Assembly: GCF_015207525.1 (NCBI RefSeq)
Contig: NZ_JADEWR010000007.1
Coordinates: 21,833 to 56,442 of the forward strand
From: Nodosilinea sp. LEGE 06152
GTDB lineage: Bacteria > Cyanobacteriota > Cyanobacteriia > Phormidesmidales > Phormidesmidaceae
Length of the DNA stretch: 34,610 nt
Direction of reading: 5' to 3'
The notes under the pieces are model-generated. The model ran no database searches, was not told the origin of the DNA, and saw only the letters and a program-made list of their open reading frames with translations. A program made the translations under genes and the position numbers. Position 1 is the first letter of the stretch, and each line of letters starts with the position of its first letter. Shown here one piece after another: positions 18,201-24,724 of the stretch.

Positions 18201-18385
18201 ACCTGCGCAACGGCACCATCGTACCTCTGGGCTTTTTGCAGGTGGCCCTGCTCAAGCGCCTGCGCCAGTACAAAGATCAGGCTGCCACGGGGGTAATTCG
18301 ATCGCGCTACAGCCAGGGCGAATTACTGCGCGGCGCACTGCTTACTATCAACGGCATCGCGGCGGGAATGCGAAATACGGGCTAA
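15266..18385 (+). CDS. ppc: Phosphoenolpyruvate carboxylase
   Basis: 1039-residue cytosolic enzyme that carboxylates PEP with bicarbonate to oxaloacetate, refilling the cyanobacterial open TCA cycle and supplying aspartate and nitrogen assimilation. Motifs: [14 protein letters not shown] with catalytic histidine about H218; [20 protein letters not shown] at about 680-700; [14 protein letters not shown] at about 718-732; [20 protein letters not shown]; and the invariant C-terminus MRNTG. The length matches cyanobacterial PEPCs, which are longer than the roughly 880-residue enterobacterial form. ATG start at 15266 without an obvious ribosome-binding site; a -10-like TATAGAAT lies 37 nt upstream. 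Monocistronic by appearance, though an antitoxin gene follows after 31 nt. Confidence 0.97.
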   Translation: MSSTLHSSGDTRPAAEADLSSPPATVDDQPSRQDLLLRHRLRVVEDLWENVLEHACGPELLKLLQQLRQMCSPEGQAPTAAEARVKAVVEVVEALDLEDAIRASRAFALYFQLINIVEQHYEQRGQQQQYRAAYETSELAQRAGQSFFGSANGSDGEPASNLFQADLLSRSVADAPGGRKEAGTFHWLFPTLKRLNVPPQVIQNLIDQLDVRLVFTAHPTEIVRHTIRDKQRRIASILRQMDQAEESAQGLGLASSWEMEELKEQLTEEIRLWWRTDELHQFKPSVLDEVDYTLHYFQVVLFDALPQLYQRFDRAIATTFPELDPPRHRFCRFGSWVGADRDGNPSVTPEVTWKTACYQRNLVLSKYIASVDRLVDLLSLSLHWSEVLPELLESLEQDQVKMPDVYDDLAIRYRQEPYRLKLAYIKQRLSNTLDRSQRLYHSDPFADHSNDAIGSPIYRYGHEFLAELRLIQRNLEATGLNCQDLSTLICQVEIFGFNLAQLDLRQESSRHSDALDEIAQYLRILPQPYSELAEADKVAWLVSELQTRRPLTPRDLPFSDKTRETLATMHMVRQLHLEFGPDICGSYVISMSHTVSDLLEVLLLAKEAGLYDPTTELSSLQPVPLFETVEDLQRAPAVMQALFETPLYLNMLQGQAALPVDQGPGGVAIPRAVPLQEVMLGYSDSNKDSGFLSSNWEIHKAQQSLQTTADRYGVSLRIFHGRGGSVGRGGGPAYEAILAQPGRSIKGRIKITEQGEVLASKYNLSDLALYNLETVTTAVMQASLLSNSVDDIQPWNETMEELATRSRSHYRQLIYEQPDLVNFFHQVTPIQEISQLQISSRPSRRGGKKDLGSLRAIPWVFSWTQARFLLPSWYGVGTALQEFLDEAPEEHLKVLRYFYNKWPFFKMVISKVEMTLAKVDLQIAEHYVRELTSPEDKERFLKLFETISQEFYLTRDMVLRIAGHDRLLDSDPDLQRSVYLRNGTIVPLGFLQVALLKRLRQYKDQAATGVIRSRYSQGELLRGALLTINGIAAGMRNTG

Positions 18386-18416
18386 ATTAACCCTTAAACG
18401 CAGTGGGTAAATTACC

Positions 18417-18650
18417 GTGACCAACAGCGCTATTGACTACCTCACCGATGCTGACGGCAATCCTAAAGCCGTAGTGATTCCTATTGACCTATGGCGGCGA
18501 TTGCTGCCCCAAGGTGGCGACTCTATGCAAGAGTTAGCCGAAAATCTGGAAGACTACTGCCTGAACAAAGCTATGGATGATGCCCAGGAAACCCCTCTGC
18601 TGAATCGAGAAGAAGCTTTAGCTTTTTTAGAGGCGGAGGATGTTGATTGA
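18417..18650 (+). CDS. Type II antitoxin, partner of a RelE/ParE-type toxin
   Basis: 77 residues, GTG start. The layout YLTDADGNPKAVVIPIDLWR followed by ENLEDYCLNKAMDDAQETPLLNREEALAFLE is that of the short cyanobacterial antitoxins encoded directly before RelE/ParE-fold toxins: an N-terminal dimerising and DNA-binding part and an acidic C-terminal tail that covers the toxin. The toxin start codon overlaps its stop (TTGA) as usual for such pairs, but the toxin is truncated. It may therefore be a solitary antitoxin that still autoregulates or neutralises a related toxin elsewhere. Family assignment rests on pattern recognition. Confidence 0.72.
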   Translation: MTNSAIDYLTDADGNPKAVVIPIDLWRRLLPQGGDSMQELAENLEDYCLNKAMDDAQETPLLNREEALAFLEAEDVD

Positions 18651-18730
18651 AGATTGCCTATCGAAAGCTCTTCTTGAGAGACTTGAAGTTGTATAGCGTA
18701 GGCACTGCCAGTCCTGTCAAGGTGGTTTGA
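18647..18730 (+). pseudogene. RelE/ParE-type toxin stub, truncated after about 14 residues
   Basis: A TTG start overlapping the antitoxin stop by 4 nt opens a frame reading MKIAYRKLFLRDLK, the usual first strand and helix of RelE/ParE-fold toxins. Then it turns into LYSVGTASPVKVV and stops at 18730; intact toxins run about 85-100 residues. No later part of the toxin is recognisable downstream. The break, near 18688, is followed within 100 nt by a hairpin element at 18781-18844, so deletion or insertion of a repeat is the likely cause. Confidence 0.62.
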
Positions 18731-18780
18731 AAGGGGTAAATATTACACCGTTGAAGCGCTAAAAGCTTGATTATGCGTAG

Positions 18781-18844
18781 GGTGTGTTCCCGGCCCAGGC
18801 TAACCCTGCGATAGCTCAATGTGCTCTGCTGGCCGGAACGCACC
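18781..18844. repeat. Imperfect hairpin repeat after the truncated toxin
   Basis: GGTGTGTTCCCGGCC (18781-18795) pairs with GGCCGGAACGCACC (18831-18844) with one bulged base and one G-T pair. The flanking GCGTAGGGTGTGTT and GAACGCACCG wording resembles a repeat dispersed in cyanobacterial genomes. It separates the toxin stub from the next gene. Confidence 0.55.
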
Positions 18845-18883
18845 GTTCGTCTCAAACGAGAGCCCCGGTATCGTACGCTGAAA

Positions 18884-19237
18884 ATGAGTAAAGTTCAACT
18901 CAACTTAGTTGTTATCCAATCGAGTAACATCGAACAAGCTGCCATGTTCTATCAACGCCTAGGCTTGTCTTTCATCAAACACAAGCATGGCAACGGTTTA
19001 GAGCATTTTACCAGTGAGCTAGGCGGTGTGACATTTGAGATTTATCCACGTCGTCCTGGAACAGCTCCAACGACGGCAGTTCGGCTAGGATTTCAAGTGT
19101 TATCTGTGGATGATCTTGTCCATGAACTCGAACGGTATGGTGCCCAAATTATTTCCCCTCCGGCTGATTCAATTTGGGGGCGGCGGGCAGTGGTAGCAGA
19201 TCCAGATAGACATCGACTAGAGTTAACGCAGATTTAA
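18884..19237 (+). CDS. VOC (glyoxalase/bleomycin-resistance) family protein
   Basis: 117 residues forming one vicinal-oxygen-chelate domain: LNLVVIQSSNIEQAAMFYQR followed by LGL, then a central VTFEIYPR strand, VDDLVHELERYGAQIISPP, and the C-terminal VVADPDRHRLELTQ. The family covers glyoxalases, dioxygenases and antibiotic-binding proteins, and fold alone does not give the substrate. I set the start at ATG 18884 (MSKVQLNLVV); the longer frame from 18821 runs back into the hairpin repeat and gives residues unlike the family. No signal peptide. Convergent with the HEPN/MNT cassette. Confidence 0.8.
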   Translation: MSKVQLNLVVIQSSNIEQAAMFYQRLGLSFIKHKHGNGLEHFTSELGGVTFEIYPRRPGTAPTTAVRLGFQVLSVDDLVHELERYGAQIISPPADSIWGRRAVVADPDRHRLELTQI

Positions 19238-19261
19238 ATACTCAGACAATGCCCACCTTTC

Positions 19262-19277
19262 GGAAAAATGCTTTTCC
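19262..19277. terminator. Weak hairpin between convergent genes
   Basis: GGAAAA (19262-19267) and TTTTCC (19272-19277) with a 4-nt loop, between the VOC gene and the minus-strand antidote gene. AT-rich and short, so only a possible terminator. Confidence 0.3.
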
Positions 19278-19300
19278 AAATTGCCTAAGTTGTTAGATAG

Positions 19301-19609
19301 TTATGCGGCTTGCTTGCCTTGAACTGTGACAGAAAGCTTTAGCCCCAGGCTATTTAAGAGGTTTGCGATTAGGGGAAACCCTGGCACTTCTCCTTTATCA
19401 ATCAAGCGATAGCAAGTATCCCAGCTGTCATTAAGCTGACCTGACGGCTTGACAACCCATCGGCGGGCTTCAGCCACATGCTTGAGCGCCAGCAGAATAT
19501 GCTCAAAGTCGCCGTCCTCCAGCACCGCATCGAGGTAAGCCGCTGCCTCAGCTGGGTCTTCTAAGGACTGCACTAGATAGGACTGATAGCTTTTATGAGT
19601 TGGCATCAT
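19301..19609 (-). CDS. HigA-like addiction-module antidote, third gene of the HEPN/MNT cassette
   Basis: 102 residues. The pattern SYLVQSLEDPAEAAAYLDAV, then LEDGDFEHILLALKHVAEAR, then a helical segment and LIANLLNSLGLKLSVT matches the small DNA-binding antidote family usually paired with HigB/RelE-like toxins (YL..AL.EGD...L.AL..VAEARG....L..LGL.L.V). The central helix-turn-helix part (PSGQLNDSWDTCYRLIDKG) is less typical. It overlaps the 3' end of mntA by 17 bp and has its own strong site, AGGAG 7 nt before the ATG, so it is both coupled and independently translated. No HigB-type toxin is next to it. It may regulate the hepT-mntA promoter; that is inference. Confidence 0.65.
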   Translation of the reverse strand: MMPTHKSYQSYLVQSLEDPAEAAAYLDAVLEDGDFEHILLALKHVAEARRWVVKPSGQLNDSWDTCYRLIDKGEVPGFPLIANLLNSLGLKLSVTVQGKQAA

Positions 19610-19964
19610 ACCGCTCCTGAAAGTCTGTCCAGTACTGCTTGGCTCCCATAATATCTTGAGTTTTACAATAGATAGAAATGCCCTTTTCGTCGATGTGTTG
19701 CTTCAGGGCCTCGCGGGTGATGGTGCCATAGGCCACGAAGTCAAAGAAGTAGGGCAGGTAGGTATCTTCTTCAATATCAAACTTGAGTCGGGCGGCTAGG
19801 GCTGAGTTCACCCCATCGCCTTTGATAGCAATATCCACATCGGAGGCGGGTTTATAAGTGCCGATCGCGCGGGAGCCGAACAAAATGGCTTCTTCCACCT
19901 GCGGGTAGGCGGCGATGAACTGGATGATTTCCTCAAGTTGCCGATCGGATAGTCCGTAGCTCAT
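19593..19964 (-). CDS. mntA: MntA-type minimal nucleotidyltransferase, antitoxin of the HEPN/MNT pair
   Basis: 123-residue minimal nucleotidyltransferase with the GS-x10-D-x-D signature exactly placed: G30-S31 (LFGSRAIGTYKPASDVDIAI) with D42 and D44, and a third acidic candidate near D75 (PYFFDFVAYG). In characterised type VII systems this enzyme AMPylates a tyrosine of HepT and so silences the toxin. The ATG start overlaps the hepT stop by 4 bp. Encoded in the order hepT-mntA and followed by an overlapping antidote gene. The name reflects family membership; activity here is untested. Confidence 0.86.
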   Translation of the reverse strand: MSYGLSDRQLEEIIQFIAAYPQVEEAILFGSRAIGTYKPASDVDIAIKGDGVNSALAARLKFDIEEDTYLPYFFDFVAYGTITREALKQHIDEKGISIYCKTQDIMGAKQYWTDFQERYDANS

Positions 19965-20380
19965 TGTTTCGCGTTGAGTTCGACACTGAGTTTGCTGTAG
20001 AGCGCCTGCACCAAAAGCCTAAACTCATCTCGAATAAAATCGATTGTCTCCTGCAAGACTACTGCGTTATAAACGTGGCTGGTCATATTACGGCGGGCAA
20101 TAGCAGCCATCCAGCCTTCAGCATTGGCAATTAGCCCCGCCTGAAAGGCTACTCGCACCGTCTGTTTACTGTTGCCAACACCGCTATAGCCTTCGTACTC
20201 CAAATAATCTTTCATGGTTTTCCAGGCAATCTCAAAGGTGAACTCAAACGCCTGAATCAGCGCGATTTGAGTGACTTCATCGTTGGGGGTGGTCTGGTAG
20301 CGCTCAAACACCCGACTAAAGGTTTGGTAGGCGTCGTCAAAGTTTTGAAATCGCTGTACCCAGCGTAGATTGCTGTCCAT
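19961..20380 (-). CDS. hepT: HepT-like HEPN-domain toxin (HI0074 family)
   Basis: 139-residue all-helical HEPN protein of the nucleotidyltransferase-substrate-binding family. The key motif R-x4-H-x-Y is present at R97, H102 and Y104 (RRNMTSHVYNAVV), with the arginine and histidine forming the RNase-type site and the tyrosine being the residue AMPylated by MntA in studied systems. FEFTFEIAWKTMKDYLEYEG and VRVAFQAGLI are also typical of the HI0074 branch. First gene of the minus-strand cassette, coupled to mntA by a 4-bp overlap. The intact catalytic residues suggest an active system. Confidence 0.86.
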   Translation of the reverse strand: MDSNLRWVQRFQNFDDAYQTFSRVFERYQTTPNDEVTQIALIQAFEFTFEIAWKTMKDYLEYEGYSGVGNSKQTVRVAFQAGLIANAEGWMAAIARRNMTSHVYNAVVLQETIDFIRDEFRLLVQALYSKLSVELNAKQ

Positions 20381-20659
20381 CGTTACATAGTTATAAGGTT
20401 CAATGCTGCGATCGCCCGCCAGACAACGCCTTTGATAACGCCTCCGGCCATCCCATCAACCTGTCTCCCCAAATATTCCGCGCCATTCTTACCCCACAGA
20501 AAAATTTAGTGTGTTGAAATCTGAACCATGCAGTAAGCTTACGGCAGGCTGAGGGTCATGGTGGCTGAAATTGCCCCACGGCGACAGGTTCAGGTCGGTA
20601 TCAATAGGCCCAGCACAAACGGCCAACATCACTAGTTTGAAGGTTTGAGGAGTAACTCC

Positions 20660-21202
20660 ATGAAAAGCTTAGGGCGTTGGATGGGGCATACGGCAGGGGC
20701 CGCCCTGCTAGCGGCAGCGGCGACCGTTACAGGGGCGGCGATCGCGCCTGAAGCCGCCCAGGCCCAGGTGGCCTACGGTAGCTATGTGGGGGTGGGCGCT
20801 GGGGTAGGCGTCACCAGCGATGCCGCCACCGGACAGGGTGGCGGCGTGCAGGGGGTGATCTCGGGTCGCTACCGACTCCTGCGGTACCCCGTTTCGGTGC
20901 GGGCCCAGGCCTTTCTTTTCGGCGGCGATTTTGCCTTTGTGCCCACCGTTTCCTACGACGTGCCCCTGAGCTGGAACACCGACGTGTATGTCGGGGCAGG
21001 GGCTTCCTTTGTCAGCGGCGGCGACGACAACCCCTCCAATGTGGGCGACAAAACCTCGTTTGTGCTACAGCCGGGGATTGACTACCTGTTCCCCAACAGC
21101 AACCTGGTGGCCTTTGGCAATGCTATTTTTGCCTTCGATGCCTACCGACAGGGCGGCAATATGGCAATCTCAGTTCAAGGCGGCGTCGGCATTCAGTTCT
21201 AG
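20660..21202 (+). CDS. Exported small beta-barrel-like outer-membrane protein
   Basis: 180 residues from ATG 20660, which has GAGGAG 7 nt upstream. The first 35 residues form a signal peptide: KSLGR, then an alanine-rich hydrophobic core and a PEAAQAQ cleavage region (cut probably after AQA). The mature part is glycine-rich with alternating beta strands (YGSYVGVGAGVGV, GVISGRYRLL, SVRAQAFLFGG, DVYVGAGASF) and ends in QGGVGIQF with a terminal phenylalanine, as in proteins inserted by BAM. It resembles small opacity-like or OmpA-barrel-like proteins, but no precise family is claimed. It has its own strong terminator. Confidence 0.75.
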   Translation: MKSLGRWMGHTAGAALLAAAATVTGAAIAPEAAQAQVAYGSYVGVGAGVGVTSDAATGQGGGVQGVISGRYRLLRYPVSVRAQAFLFGGDFAFVPTVSYDVPLSWNTDVYVGAGASFVSGGDDNPSNVGDKTSFVLQPGIDYLFPNSNLVAFGNAIFAFDAYRQGGNMAISVQGGVGIQF

Positions 21203-21231
21203 AACCTACACCGAGCCTCAAACAAAGCTTG

Positions 21232-21271
21232 AAATCGCCCGTGAACCTAAAGGTTGCATGGGCGATTTTTT
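21232..21271 (+). terminator. Intrinsic terminator of the outer-membrane protein gene
   Basis: AAATCGCCC (21232-21240) pairs with GGGCGATTT (21260-21268), with an inner AACCT/AGGTT hairpin, followed by a run of Ts to 21271. It lies 30 nt after the stop codon. Confidence 0.85.
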
Positions 21272-21272
21272 A

Positions 21273-21340
21273 GGTATCGGGTATCAGGTGGCGGGTGTCA
21301 GGCGGAACCGTGAACCCAAAACCCAATAACCCAATAGCCA
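21273..21340. repeat. Degenerate GGTATCAGGTG / AACCCAATA mini-repeats
   Basis: Repeated variants of GGTATCGGGTATCAGGTGGCGGGTGTCAGG-like words (each unit about 8-10 nt) then ACCCAAAACCCAATAACCCAATAGCC-like units. Non-coding and placed between a terminator and the herA promoter region. Same style as the repeats at 9712, 15008 and 24634. Confidence 0.5.
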
Positions 21341-21404
21341 TTCCCCTATCCTCAACCAGGACAGATGTATTAAAATCAACTGAACTCACACAAAGGATTA
21401 CCCA

Positions 21405-23132
21405 ATGGGGATGAGTCAGCCGCTAGGATCGGTCATCCAGGGTTCGCTGAGTCAGGGGCTAGAGGTGCGTCTGCACCCCGATATCTCAGTGGAAGATATG
21501 CGGGTGGGCAAGTTTTTGGTGGTGCAGGGGCGGCGATCGCAGTTTTTCTGCATGCTCACCGATGTCACCCTGGGCACCGGCAGCCAGCGCATTTTGGCCC
21601 ACCCGCCGGAACCGTCGAACCTATTTTTGCAGGAGGTGCTGGCCGGGACGGGCACCTACGGCACGATTAACCTGACGCCGATGCTGATGTTTACCCAGGA
21701 GGAAGGGGAGAAAGAGGGAAGCGAGAAAAGGGAAAAGGGAAAAGGGAAGGGAAAGGCTAGTACCTACGGATCTCTGGCGGTGCAGAGCAGTGCCGATGTG
21801 GAGCTGCTGCCGGTGAAGACCATTCCGGCCCACTTTAGCCAGGTGTACGACGCCAGCGATCGCGACTTTCGAATTATCTTTGGCTGGGAAGACGACCCCC
21901 ATCGGCGCAATTTTGCGATCGGCCAGCCCATCGACATGGAGGTGCCGGTGTGCCTCGATTTAGACCGCTTTGTGGAGCGCAGCAACGGCATCTTTGGTAA
22001 GTCGGGCACGGGCAAATCGTTCCTTACCCGGCTGCTGCTAGCGGGCACCATTCAGCGGGGGGCGGCGGTCAATTTGATCTTCGACATGCACTCCGAGTAC
22101 GGCTGGGAGGCGGTCAGCGAGGGCAAGCAGTTCAGCACTGTTAAGGGGCTGCGGCAGCTGTTTCCCGGCCAGGTGCAGATGTTTACCCTTGACCCCGAGG
22201 CCACCCAGCGGCGGGGGGTGCGCGATGCCCAGGAGCTTTACATCAGCTTTGACCAGATCGATGTGGAAGACCTGAATTTGGTGCGGGGCGAGTTAAACCT
22301 TTCCGAGGCCAGCCTGGAGAACGCCATCATTCTGCGCAATGAGTTTGGCAAGAGCTGGATCAACCGCCTGCTGACCATGACCAACGAGGAGATTCAAGAG
22401 TTTTGCGAAACCAAAATGGGCAGCAAGTCGTCGATTATGGCGCTGCAGCGCAAGCTCACCCGGCTGGCCGACATTAAATATATGAAGGCGGCCAGCGGCA
22501 CCAACTATATTCAGCAGATTCTCGCCGCCATCGACGACGGCAAGCACGTGGTAGTCGAGTTTGGCTCGCAGTCGAACATGCTGGCCTACATGCTGGCCAC
22601 GAATGTAATCGCTCGCCGCATCCACGCCAGCTACGTCAAAAAGGCCGATCGCTACCTCCAGACCAAAAACGTAGTCGACAGGCCTCGCCAGTTAATGATC
22701 ACCATTGAAGAAGCTCACCGCTTTCTCGACCCGGCCACGGCGCGGCAGACTATCTTTGGCACCATCGCCCGCGAAATGCGCAAGTACTTCGTCACCCTGC
22801 TGGTGGTTGACCAGCGGCCCTCGGGCATCGACAACGAGGTGATGTCGCAGATTGGCACCCGCATTACGGCCCTGCTCAACGACGAAAAAGACATTGACGC
22901 GATCTTTACTGGGGTGTCGGGGGGGCAAAGCCTGCGATCGGTGCTGGCCAAGCTCGACTCGAAGCAGCAGGCCCTGGTGCTGGGCCACGCCGTGCCGATG
23001 CCGGTGGTAGTGCGCACCCGCCCCTACGACAGCACCTTCTATGCCCAGGTGGGGGCCACCGCCTGGGAAGAACTGCCCGACGAGGTAGTGTTTAAAGCCT
23101 CAGAAATGGCCCGCGCCGATCTGGGATTTTAG
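21405..23132 (+). CDS. HerA-type hexameric ATPase (DUF87/FtsK-HerA superfamily)
   Basis: 575-residue P-loop ATPase. The N-terminal region is the HAS-barrel-like beta domain (GSVIQGSLSQGLEVRLH...VGKFLVVQG). Then come Walker A GKSGTGKS (198-205), DMHSEYGWE, Walker B QLMITIEEAHRF (about 430-440), VDQRPSGIDNEVMSQIGTRI and LGHAVPMPVVVRTRPYD. HerA proteins pump DNA, usually together with the nuclease NurA in end resection, but no NurA-like gene is adjacent; a role in DNA repair or defence is inferred. A Lys/Glu/Gly-rich insert at about 98-118 comes from a purine tract in the DNA. ATG 21405 has AAGGA 8 nt upstream. Confidence 0.88.
   Translation: MGMSQPLGSVIQGSLSQGLEVRLHPDISVEDMRVGKFLVVQGRRSQFFCMLTDVTLGTGSQRILAHPPEPSNLFLQEVLAGTGTYGTINLTPMLMFTQEEGEKEGSEKREKGKGKGKASTYGSLAVQSSADVELLPVKTIPAHFSQVYDASDRDFRIIFGWEDDPHRRNFAIGQPIDMEVPVCLDLDRFVERSNGIFGKSGTGKSFLTRLLLAGTIQRGAAVNLIFDMHSEYGWEAVSEGKQFSTVKGLRQLFPGQVQMFTLDPEATQRRGVRDAQELYISFDQIDVEDLNLVRGELNLSEASLENAIILRNEFGKSWINRLLTMTNEEIQEFCETKMGSKSSIMALQRKLTRLADIKYMKAASGTNYIQQILAAIDDGKHVVVEFGSQSNMLAYMLATNVIARRIHASYVKKADRYLQTKNVVDRPRQLMITIEEAHRFLDPATARQTIFGTIAREMRKYFVTLLVVDQRPSGIDNEVMSQIGTRITALLNDEKDIDAIFTGVSGGQSLRSVLAKLDSKQQALVLGHAVPMPVVVRTRPYDSTFYAQVGATAWEELPDEVVFKASEMARADLGF
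21697..21756 (+). repeat. In-frame purine tract within herA
   Basis: Two almost adjoining all-purine runs (21697-21721 and 21723-21756, broken by one C) made largely of GGGAAAA units. They encode a charged Glu/Lys/Gly loop between strands of the N-terminal domain. The tract is slippage-prone and likely variable between strains. Confidence 0.75.
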
Positions 23133-23537
23133 GTCAACGGGCGAGGGCAAACCAGCCTCGTGAAGCGGTTGGCAGCGATCGGGAAGCACGTCAACAACTT
23201 ATTTAGAGCGAGATTCAAAGTTTCCCTGGAGCAAAAATCTACCTCTGGATAGAGAAGGGATCTATACTCAAGTAGAGTGGGTTTGTCGTGGTACCCTGAG
23301 TGCTAATCGTCACTGATAACGTAGCATTACTGCTGACACAACCTTAAAGTTCTAAGTATTGTTGAGAAACTTGCTAGTCTGATGGGATAAATGCCGCGCT
23401 GCGGTCGGCTCCTTTGGTTTGTTGCGTTTTGAGTTCCTATGTATTTCTATACCGCAGTCGGGCCTAGCACCCAATAGGCTACTGATCAAACTGGGAAACA
23501 GGCATCTTCCCCTCGCTTGAGGCCAGGAACACACACT
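23133..23537. other. 405-bp intergenic region before the kinase gene
   Basis: No convincing gene. Just after the herA stop there is a weak CGAGG...CCTCG hairpin (23142-23160). A candidate sigma-70 promoter for the kinase lies at 23362-23391. The 5' leader of about 140 nt between it and the kinase start is long enough for post-transcriptional control, but I recognise no riboswitch. Confidence 0.5.
23362..23391 (+). promoter_or_regulatory. Candidate promoter of the Ser/Thr kinase gene
   Basis: TTGAGA at 23362-23367 and GATAAA at 23386-23391 with an 18-bp spacer. Fair matches to -35 and -10 consensus. Prediction only. Confidence 0.4.
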
Positions 23538-24623
23538 ATGGCTAATCCACCAGGACAATCCTTAGACCGCGCAGCCAACTCTGAAATTCGCCACTACTAC
23601 CAGTCCCATCGGCTGTTTCGCGATCGCTATCGCGTGCTCAAGAAACTGGGTCAGGGGGGCTTTGGAGTCACCTATCTGGCCCAAAACGCGACCCTGCCGG
23701 GTGAGCCCTACTGCGTGATCAAGCAGCTCTGCCCCAAGGCCGGCAGCGAGCTGTCGCTGGAGCGGGCCAAGGTGCGGTTTCGCCGCGAGGCCAGGGCGCT
23801 AGCCAACCTGGGCAGCCACTCGCAAATTCCGCAGCTGCTTGACTACTTCACCACCGGGGGCGAGTTTTACCTGGTGCAAGACTACATCCACGGCGAAACC
23901 CTGGCCCAGGAGGTGCGTCGACAGGGGCGGCTGACTGAGGCCCAGGTGAAGTATTTTCTGCGCGAAATTATTCCGGTGGTGCGCTTCATCCACCGCAACC
24001 GCATCATTCACCGCGACATTAAACCCCCCAACATCATTCGCAGCGGGCGCGATCGCCGCCTGGTGCTAATCGACTTTGGGGCCGTGCGCGAGTTTCTCTC
24101 CGATGTTGAAGAGCAGGTCTCGCAGCAGGCTCCGGCAACCCAGTTTGTGGGCACCCCCGGCTTTGCCCCACCCGAGCAGCTCGCCCTGCGCCCCTGCTAC
24201 GCCAGCGACATCTACGCCCTGGGCATTACCAGCCTCTACCTGCTGACCGCCCGCACCCCGATCGAGTTTGACCAAGATCCCCATACGGGCGCTATTCGCT
24301 GGCATCACACCGCCACCGTGAGCCCTCACCTGACCATGGTGATCGACAAAATGCTCATGCCCGATGCCCGCGATCGCTATACCACCGTTGACGAGCTAGA
24401 GCGCGCCCTGGAGCTAGAGCCCCACCTGGAGGCCCTGGCGGGCTGTATGAACACCCGCGATCGCCCCACCTATGCCGCCAATGGCGATCCGGTTGTGCTC
24501 AACCCCGACGCCTATCTCACCCCCATTCAGCGCGAGGCCCAGGCAATTCGCAAGTGGCGCACCAAGCGATCGCTGAGCCAGGGGCAGAAGGGCCGTCCGG
24601 CGGGGCCAGTGTCGCTGCCCTAA
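23538..24623 (+). CDS. Serine/threonine protein kinase (Hanks type)
   Basis: 361-residue cytosolic kinase from ATG 23538 (AGGA 9 nt upstream; the TTG at 23517 is less likely). Kinase motifs: glycine loop GQGGFGVTYLA (about 38-48), VIKQL lysine about K61, HRDIKPPN catalytic loop with D160, DFGAVREF with D179, and GTPGFAPPEQ activation-segment end, then SDIYALGITSLYLLT. All catalytic residues are present. After the kinase domain only about 80 residues follow, with no membrane helix, PASTA, WD40 or TPR repeats, so the input signal is unknown. The extended start YRVLKKLGQGGFG and VIKQLCPK are typical of the cyanobacterial kinase branch. Convergent with the hydrolase gene. Confidence 0.93.
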   Translation: MANPPGQSLDRAANSEIRHYYQSHRLFRDRYRVLKKLGQGGFGVTYLAQNATLPGEPYCVIKQLCPKAGSELSLERAKVRFRREARALANLGSHSQIPQLLDYFTTGGEFYLVQDYIHGETLAQEVRRQGRLTEAQVKYFLREIIPVVRFIHRNRIIHRDIKPPNIIRSGRDRRLVLIDFGAVREFLSDVEEQVSQQAPATQFVGTPGFAPPEQLALRPCYASDIYALGITSLYLLTARTPIEFDQDPHTGAIRWHHTATVSPHLTMVIDKMLMPDARDRYTTVDELERALELEPHLEALAGCMNTRDRPTYAANGDPVVLNPDAYLTPIQREAQAIRKWRTKRSLSQGQKGRPAGPVSLP

Positions 24624-24633
24624 GCAGGTTCAG

Positions 24634-24683
24634 GGTTCGAGGTGTATGGTTCAAGGCAGATATTGAACCATACACCTCGAACC
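24634..24683. repeat. 21-bp perfect inverted repeat between convergent genes
   Basis: The arm 24634-24654 (begins GGTTCGAGGTGTATGG) is exactly complementary to 24663-24683 around an 8-nt loop; the GAACCRTACACCTC word then recurs once more at 24679-24692. It lies between the kinase and hydrolase stops and would form a strong hairpin in either transcript, so it may act as a terminator although there is no U-tract. The wording fits the dispersed mini-repeat family seen elsewhere in the window. Confidence 0.7.
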
Positions 24684-24724
24684 GTACACCTCACCAGCCC
24701 GTCATCTTGGGGCACAGCAGGCGA

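Noticed and set aside
24626..24695. Possible CRISPR-like repeat
   Set aside because: Only three half-units in opposed orientation, no spacers of regular length and no cas genes in the window.
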